Origin: a virus | DNA length: 24,403 nucleotides | Reading direction: 5' to 3' (one strand) | IMG/VR virus record: IMGVR_UViG_3300044843_000391 | Location: 1 to 24,403 of that record | In this document: positions 20,015 through 24,403 of the stretch, in pieces | Layout: every line of letters starts with the position of its first letter | Position numbering within the stretch: position 1 is the stretch's first letter | Translations under genes and position numbers: made by a program | Notes under the pieces: generated by a model | What the model was told of the DNA's origin: nothing | The model's input: only the letters and a program-made list of their open reading frames with translations | Database searches by the model: none

Positions 20015-20763
20015 ATTTAGATAACAAAAATAGGCTAACAAAAGATATAGTCGTTTATGAAAACTTTATCGATTCTGAAACTGCTGCTAAACTTGTAAAG
20101 GTTTTAGATAAGCATGCAGAACTAGGAACGATTAGTTGGATGCCTATATCCTTTTATGAATCTTATTCTTCTGTTTTGCCACAAGATAACGACGAACATG
20201 TAATTGCCGAAGGTTTGCCTTCTGATATTTTTACACAAATTAAAAAAGGTATCATAGATGCCGTTGCCAGTGTTCATGATTTAGACCCAAAGATAATTTC
20301 TCAAATTGGATATCATACTCAGAAATGGGAGCCAGGGGCTTATGCAAGAAAGCATTCTGATAATACAGACGAACACGGAAATTCTGGAGCATTTACTAGA
20401 AGTAGATATGCTGCATTTTTATATCTAAATGATACCTTTGAAGGCGGACTTTTGCATTTCCCAGATCAACAAATAAGCATAAAGCCTAAAGTTGGAATGC
20501 TTGCTGCTTTTGACGGGGGATTCAACAATATGCATGAAGTAACTCTTATAACTAGTGGAGTTAGGTACACAATAGGTTCATTCTGGGATGATCGTGAAGA
20601 AGATGCATATCCACAGGAACTAAGAGACGCTTGGGCAGAAGAGATGAGAGAGACTAGAGCCAAGCAGGAAGTTGAAAGAGCCGAGTGGCAAAATCTTCTT
20701 AAAGATGGATATAAGATAGACGAAGATGGAAATAAATATCTGTTTAAGGGAGATGCTGTTTAA
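20011..20763 (+). CDS. 2OG-Fe(II) oxygenase, prolyl-4-hydroxylase-like (array copy 4)
   Basis: The 250-residue enzyme shows H115-x-D117 in RKHSDN, FLYLNDTFEGGLLHFPDQ, distal H175 in NNMHEVT and R185 (GVRYT), so the catalytic set is complete. The signature is altered (NDTFEGGLL instead of NDDYEGGEL). The last 60 residues form a charged, probably helical extension (EEMRETRAKQEVERAEWQNL) absent from the other copies; it could bind a partner. The start overlaps copy 3 as ATGA. Confidence 0.86.
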   Translation: MNLDNKNRLTKDIVVYENFIDSETAAKLVKVLDKHAELGTISWMPISFYESYSSVLPQDNDEHVIAEGLPSDIFTQIKKGIIDAVASVHDLDPKIISQIGYHTQKWEPGAYARKHSDNTDEHGNSGAFTRSRYAAFLYLNDTFEGGLLHFPDQQISIKPKVGMLAAFDGGFNNMHEVTLITSGVRYTIGSFWDDREEDAYPQELRDAWAEEMRETRAKQEVERAEWQNLLKDGYKIDEDGNKYLFKGDAV

Positions 20764-20764
20764 G

Positions 20765-21424
20765 ATGATGGATTCTTTAAAAGAAAATTTAAGAAATAAT
20801 AACTTAGAGTTTGAAGAGGTAACTCCAGAACTACTTTGGATTAAAGACTTTTTGACAAAAGAAGAGTTAGATTTTATTTGGAATGTAATCAATGCTGCAT
20901 CTCAAGAAGATTGGGAAGTAGAGTATATGGGAAATTTAAAAAGATTTTGTTTGGAAAAGTTTGGCAGAGAAGATGTTGATAACTTAGTCGCTGAAGGAAA
21001 ATTTGAAATTACTCAAAATTGGGTAGATAAAAATTTGAACATTAAGCACCATCCAGAACAAAATGTTTTTTACGGAAGACTCGCAGATATAATTCATCCT
21101 TCTTTTCCAGGACTCGAACTTAGTGGGCTTGCCACTATTCAAAGAATGCAAAAGGGTGTAGAACTAAAATCACATACTGATCAGCATACAGATCCATCAA
21201 TACACTATGCAACAATAATATACATTAATGATGATTATGTTGACGGAGAGTTATTCTTTCCAAACAAAGATATAGCGTTGAGACCAAAGCCAGGAGACCT
21301 GTTATTTTTTCCAGGAAATGAAGAATATGAACATGGAGTAAAGCATGTAGGTGATGGGCCAATAAGATATGTCATAGTTGGTTTTATAAAAGAAATAGGT
21401 CATTACGAAAGAAATAGGTATTAA
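20765..21424 (+). CDS. 2OG-Fe(II) oxygenase, prolyl-4-hydroxylase-like (array copy 5)
   Basis: Several in-frame starts exist: ATG at 20726, 20753, 20765 and 20768. I choose 20765 because it follows the upstream stop by one base and lies 12 bases after AAGGGAG; 20753 is directly on that element, and 20726 lies deep in the upstream gene. The 219-residue product has H137-x-D139 in KSHTDQH, IYINDDYVDGELFFPNK (the usual EGG is VDG), distal H190 in YEHGVKH and R201. The H-to-R gap is 11 rather than 10, due to a small insertion (GDGP). Confidence 0.83.
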   Translation: MMDSLKENLRNNNLEFEEVTPELLWIKDFLTKEELDFIWNVINAASQEDWEVEYMGNLKRFCLEKFGREDVDNLVAEGKFEITQNWVDKNLNIKHHPEQNVFYGRLADIIHPSFPGLELSGLATIQRMQKGVELKSHTDQHTDPSIHYATIIYINDDYVDGELFFPNKDIALRPKPGDLLFFPGNEEYEHGVKHVGDGPIRYVIVGFIKEIGHYERNRY

Positions 21425-21425
21425 A

Positions 21426-22157
21426 ATGAATAAAGAAATACTAGATCCAAAAGTATATTATTATACAGACGCAATAGATAACTTTGATGTGTTTTTAAAA
21501 ACTTTAAATGAATTAGAAACTATGGAGTTTTATGATGACACCAAGGTTAATCTTTGGCAAAAATGGACATCTTCCAATGACAAAGATTTTATTTATGGAG
21601 AGACAAAAACTTTTGATATAGATGCTATCTCAAAGTCTGGCGGTATAGTTGGAGAAAAAAGCAAGTATATTTATGATGCAGTCATGACAACTTTATATAA
21701 TGTATGTAAGGATTATGCAGAGTCCCTGGGTGATTTTGACGAACCAAGACTATTCCCAACCTTTAATATTAAAAAATACTATACTGGAATGGCAATGGGT
21801 GCACACTTCGATCAGTTAGATGGGGATAAGACTTTGAGATACTCTCTAGTCATGTACCTAAATGATGATTGTGAAGGTGGAGAGATATCATTTCAATTAA
21901 AAAATTATGATGGTGGATGGAACAGCAAAGACGGATGGGTTCATGGTGCCCCACCAGTTAATTTAGATTATGATGATGCTGTTGCAAACAATGCAATAGA
22001 TTTTGGAATAAAGCCAAAAGCAAATAGCGTTATTATTTTCCCAGCAGAAGCGCCATATTTTCATACAGCGCATACAGTAAAATCTGGTGTTAAGTATATG
22101 GTTCCAGGTCACTGGATTCACAACAACATGCAACTTAACCAACAGCAAGGTATGTAG
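21426..22157 (+). CDS. 2OG-Fe(II) oxygenase, prolyl-4-hydroxylase-like (array copy 6)
   Basis: The 243-residue protein has H127-x-D129 in GAHFDQ, MYLNDDCEGGEISFQLK and distal H213 in YFHTAH, with K223 ten residues later. An insertion of about 35 residues follows the signature (from NYDGGWN to VANNAIDFG), probably a loop near the active site. It is the most diverged member of the array apart from its core. The ATG follows the upstream stop by one base. Its stop overlaps the GTG of the next gene. Confidence 0.84.
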   Translation: MNKEILDPKVYYYTDAIDNFDVFLKTLNELETMEFYDDTKVNLWQKWTSSNDKDFIYGETKTFDIDAISKSGGIVGEKSKYIYDAVMTTLYNVCKDYAESLGDFDEPRLFPTFNIKKYYTGMAMGAHFDQLDGDKTLRYSLVMYLNDDCEGGEISFQLKNYDGGWNSKDGWVHGAPPVNLDYDDAVANNAIDFGIKPKANSVIIFPAEAPYFHTAHTVKSGVKYMVPGHWIHNNMQLNQQQGM

Positions 22158-22825
22158 TGAAAACAGCCATAGTTACTGGTGCAAGCAAAGGTGTAGGTTA
22201 TGCAACCGTTAAACTTTTATCTGAAAATGGATATAAGGTAATTGCATTATCTCGTAATCTAGAAAACATTTCTAAGTTAGTTTCTGATAATGTCGAGGTT
22301 TATCAATTAGATATAACTCAGCCAAATGCAATTAAAGAATTTTATGAAAAATATAAAGATATAACATTAGACCTTTTAGTTAATAATGCTGGCGGTGGGT
22401 CAGGACCAACAAGTATTATAAGAGAAACAATGGACAACTTTAGAATAGCCTATGAGATTAATGTATCTGGCCCAATGTATCTTTCTCAACTTTTTGTACC
22501 AGCATTACAAAAGTCAGAATCTCCAACTATCATTTTTATAAGTTCTTTGGGTGGCAAGATCCCATATCGTGGCGGAGGTAATTATACTAATGCCAAAAGA
22601 GGTCAGATGGCTCTAGTGGATACTATGAGGATGGAGTTTTCTGAATATAAAATTAAAGTAACTGAAATTTGTCCAGGCACAATAGATACTCAAATTGAGA
22701 AAAGAGATTGTGCCTTAACTGCAGAAGATCTTGCCAATTCAATTCTTTGGGTTTCAGAATTACCATCTCACTTTAATATTAATCATATTGAAATGAATCA
22801 TGTATTGAGTAGTAAGTTTGCGTAA
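22157..22825 (+). CDS. Short-chain dehydrogenase/reductase
   Basis: The 222-residue protein is a classical SDR: TGASKGVG near the start for NAD(P) binding, LVNNAGGG, the Ser in FISSLGG and Y-T-N-A-K as YxxxK, then CPGTIDTQ. The N-S-Y-K tetrad is present. The start is a GTG overlapping the upstream TAG, with AAGG eight bases before it. SDRs interconvert alcohols and ketones using NAD(P)H. It may oxidise a hydroxylated product of the oxygenases or make a sugar precursor. The real substrate is not visible. Confidence 0.85.
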   Translation: MKTAIVTGASKGVGYATVKLLSENGYKVIALSRNLENISKLVSDNVEVYQLDITQPNAIKEFYEKYKDITLDLLVNNAGGGSGPTSIIRETMDNFRIAYEINVSGPMYLSQLFVPALQKSESPTIIFISSLGGKIPYRGGGNYTNAKRGQMALVDTMRMEFSEYKIKVTEICPGTIDTQIEKRDCALTAEDLANSILWVSELPSHFNINHIEMNHVLSSKFA

Positions 22826-22847
22826 TCTAACCCTCAATAATAGCATT

Positions 22848-22872
22848 AGAGTTTTATAAAAACAAAAACTCT
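22848..22872. promoter_or_regulatory. Inverted repeat before the RNR promoter
   Basis: AGAGTTTT (22848-22855) and AAAACTCT (22865-22872) form an 8-bp stem with a nine-base loop. It follows the SDR gene and its last base is the first base of the RNR extended -10. It could be an operator or a weak terminator. Confidence 0.4.
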
Positions 22873-22880
22873 GGTATACT
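22872..22880 (+). promoter_or_regulatory. Extended -10 promoter TGGTATACT for the RNR gene
   Basis: TG-G-TATACT is followed by a leader of about 25 bases with AAGGAG before the ATG at 22913. There is no consensus -35. It marks the start of a nucleotide-metabolism unit. Confidence 0.6.
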
Positions 22881-22912
22881 TTACTAATTACAGTTTCTTA
22901 AGGAGAAAAACA

Positions 22913-24403
22913 ATGTCTGATTTTTTTAGTTTTCGTTTGTCTGAAGAGTTCATAAATGAGTATAAAACAAAGGAAGCGCCATTTGGTTTTACAGATGCAG
23001 GTGGTAATTCATTAGGAGAGATTACATTTATCCGTACCTACTCCCGTATGAAGGAAGATGGAACTAAGGAAAGATGGCATGAGGTTTGTCGCAGAGTAAT
23101 CGAGGGTATGTACTCAGCCCAGAAGAATCATGCTAAAGAAAACAGACTACCATGGAATGACTATAAGGCGCAGTCATCAGCAAAAGAAGCATATCAAAGA
23201 ATGTTTGAACTTAAGTGGACTCCACCAGGACGTGGTATGTGGGCATTTGGAACTCCACTAACAATGGAAAAGAAAAACTCTGCTGCACTACAGAATTGTG
23301 CGATGGTTTCTACAAAAGACATAGATCGCAATGATCCAGGACAATTGTTTGGCTGGGTTATGGATGCATTAATGATGGGTGTGGGTGTAGGGTTTGACAC
23401 TTTGGGCGGGGAGAAAAATCTAAACATTTATGATCCTACAGAACCACCACAGGTATATGAAATACCAGATACTCGTGAGGGCTGGGTAGAGTCTGTTAGA
23501 TTACTCATTAATTCATACTTAAAGCCTAATATGTATATCCAGGACTTTAACTATGACCTCATTAGGCCTTTAGGTGCCCCTATTAAGGGTTTTGGCGGTA
23601 CAGCAAGCGGTCCTGCACCACTTATACAGTTGCACAAGCAGATCAAGGCTGTAATCGGCGGTAGAGCAGGAGAAACCCTTGACTCAAGAGCAATAGTAGA
23701 TATAGTTAATCTTATTGGTACATGCGTTGTATCAGGAAATGTTAGAAGGTCTGCCACCCTTGCTTTGGGTGCAGCAGAAGATCAAGATTTTATGAATTTG
23801 AAGAACGCTGAGGTTTTTCCAGAGCGTAATTCATTTGATCCAGAAAATCCAGGTTGGGCATGGATGTCTAACAACTCCATTGCTGCGACGGTAGGTACAA
23901 AGTACGAAGACTACGTAGACCTAATCGTTGATAACGGAGAACCAGGATTTATCTGGCTTGATGTAGCACGTAACTATGGTCGTTTAGCAGATCCAAAGGA
24001 TGGCAAAGACTATCGTGTTATGGGCTTCAATCCGTGTGCGGAGCAGCCATTGGAATCATACGAACTATGTACACTTGTAGAAGTGCACTTAAATCGTCAT
24101 GAATCCAAGGAAGACTTCCTGCGGACACTCAAGTTTGCTTACCTATATGGTAAGACGGTAACTTTGATTCCTACACACTGGCAACAGACAAATGGAATCA
24201 TGCAGCGTAATCGTCGTATTGGTACATCACTTACAGGCATTGCATCCTTCTCAGACAAATTTGGCTTGCCTGTTGTGAGAGAATGGATGGACGAAGGATA
24301 TAAGACTATCCGTAAATATGATCATTCTTATTCTGAATGGTTGTGTGTTCGTGAGTCCATTAGAGTCACAACTGTTAAGCCATCAGGGTCTGTATCAATT
24401 CTC
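22913..24403 (+). CDS. nrdJ: Adenosylcobalamin-dependent (class II) ribonucleoside-triphosphate reductase, 3' end outside window
   Basis: The frame is open for 497 codons to the window edge. It reduces ribonucleotides to deoxyribonucleotides for phage DNA synthesis. The N-terminal redox cysteine is C129 (LQNCAMVS). The radical site is N-P-C375-A-E377-Q, and the partner cysteine is C386, 11 residues later as in the Lactobacillus leichmannii enzyme (C408/C419, C119). VSGNVRRSA and TTVKPSGSVSIL are further family blocks. No ATP-cone domain is seen at the start, which fits the monomeric triphosphate-reductase type. Start: AAGGAG at the right distance. No intein or intron is visible in the part present. 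Confidence 0.9.
   Translation, partial: MSDFFSFRLSEEFINEYKTKEAPFGFTDAGGNSLGEITFIRTYSRMKEDGTKERWHEVCRRVIEGMYSAQKNHAKENRLPWNDYKAQSSAKEAYQRMFELKWTPPGRGMWAFGTPLTMEKKNSAALQNCAMVSTKDIDRNDPGQLFGWVMDALMMGVGVGFDTLGGEKNLNIYDPTEPPQVYEIPDTREGWVESVRLLINSYLKPNMYIQDFNYDLIRPLGAPIKGFGGTASGPAPLIQLHKQIKAVIGGRAGETLDSRAIVDIVNLIGTCVVSGNVRRSATLALGAAEDQDFMNLKNAEVFPERNSFDPENPGWAWMSNNSIAATVGTKYEDYVDLIVDNGEPGFIWLDVARNYGRLADPKDGKDYRVMGFNPCAEQPLESYELCTLVEVHLNRHESKEDFLRTLKFAYLYGKTVTLIPTHWQQTNGIMQRNRRIGTSLTGIASFSDKFGLPVVREWMDEGYKTIRKYDHSYSEWLCVRESIRVTTVKPSGSVSIL

Noticed and set aside
22913-24403. Class I ribonucleotide reductase large subunit
   Set aside because: The NPCAEQ site with a partner Cys 11 residues later, the early LQNC cysteine and no ATP cone at the start fit the B12-dependent triphosphate reductase.
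1-24403. tRNA genes, integrase or attachment sites
   Set aside because: No cloverleaf-like segment, integrase motif or paired att-like repeat was noticed, and the gaps between genes are too short to hold more than promoters and small hairpins.

Overview
The window looks like part of an A+T-rich tailed double-stranded DNA phage (Caudoviricetes). It has tightly packed, overlapping genes nearly all on the + strand, a long run of tail-fibre/appendage genes, one secreted lytic transglycosylase, and the start of a vitamin B12-dependent (class II) ribonucleotide reductase. No cellular housekeeping genes, tRNAs, CRISPR array, integrase or insertion sequence are visible. The host is not certain. Recurrent extended -10 promoters placed so close to ATG that transcripts would be leaderless would suit an actinobacterial host, for example an aquatic one, but this is inference.

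Layout. (1) 1-2498: the end of a fibre gene, a 38-residue helical peptide, and a 695-residue protein with long Ala/Val/Ser-Pro tracts, Cys-rich inserts and an eight-cysteine C-terminus. (2) 2538-7841: a modification cassette with a small zinc-ribbon-like protein, two 2-oxoglutarate/Fe(II) oxygenase-like proteins, a plant-like GDP-mannose 3,5-epimerase, two O-fucosyltransferase-like glycosyltransferases, an SGNH hydrolase and a tiny basic peptide. (3) 7818-8497: a minus-strand secreted lytic transglycosylase with its own promoter and nested inverted repeats, divergent from the next block. (4) 8498-14812: seven structural/fibre genes, several preceded by leaderless-type promoters. (5) 14837-15814: a protein with two fibronectin-III-like domains, a Phe-Phe-Pro rod and the same eight-cysteine C-terminus, followed by a terminator-like hairpin. 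(6) 15859-22825: a short tail-associated protein, then six prolyl-4-hydroxylase-like oxygenases with two DUF6065-like proteins among them and a short-chain dehydrogenase. (7) 22913-end: the RNR gene, cut by the window edge.

How it may work together. Two unusual Pro-rich appendage proteins share one C-terminal cap, and each is followed by prolyl-hydroxylase-like oxygenases. The first is also followed by enzymes that could make GDP-L-galactose and transfer a fucose-like sugar. The dipeptides AP, VP, SP and TP in the first protein are those that carry hydroxyproline glycans in plant arabinogalactan proteins. The main hypothesis here is that the phage hydroxylates its Pro-rich appendages and decorates them with L-sugars. 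The enzyme families and repeats are seen in the sequence; the substrate link is inferred.
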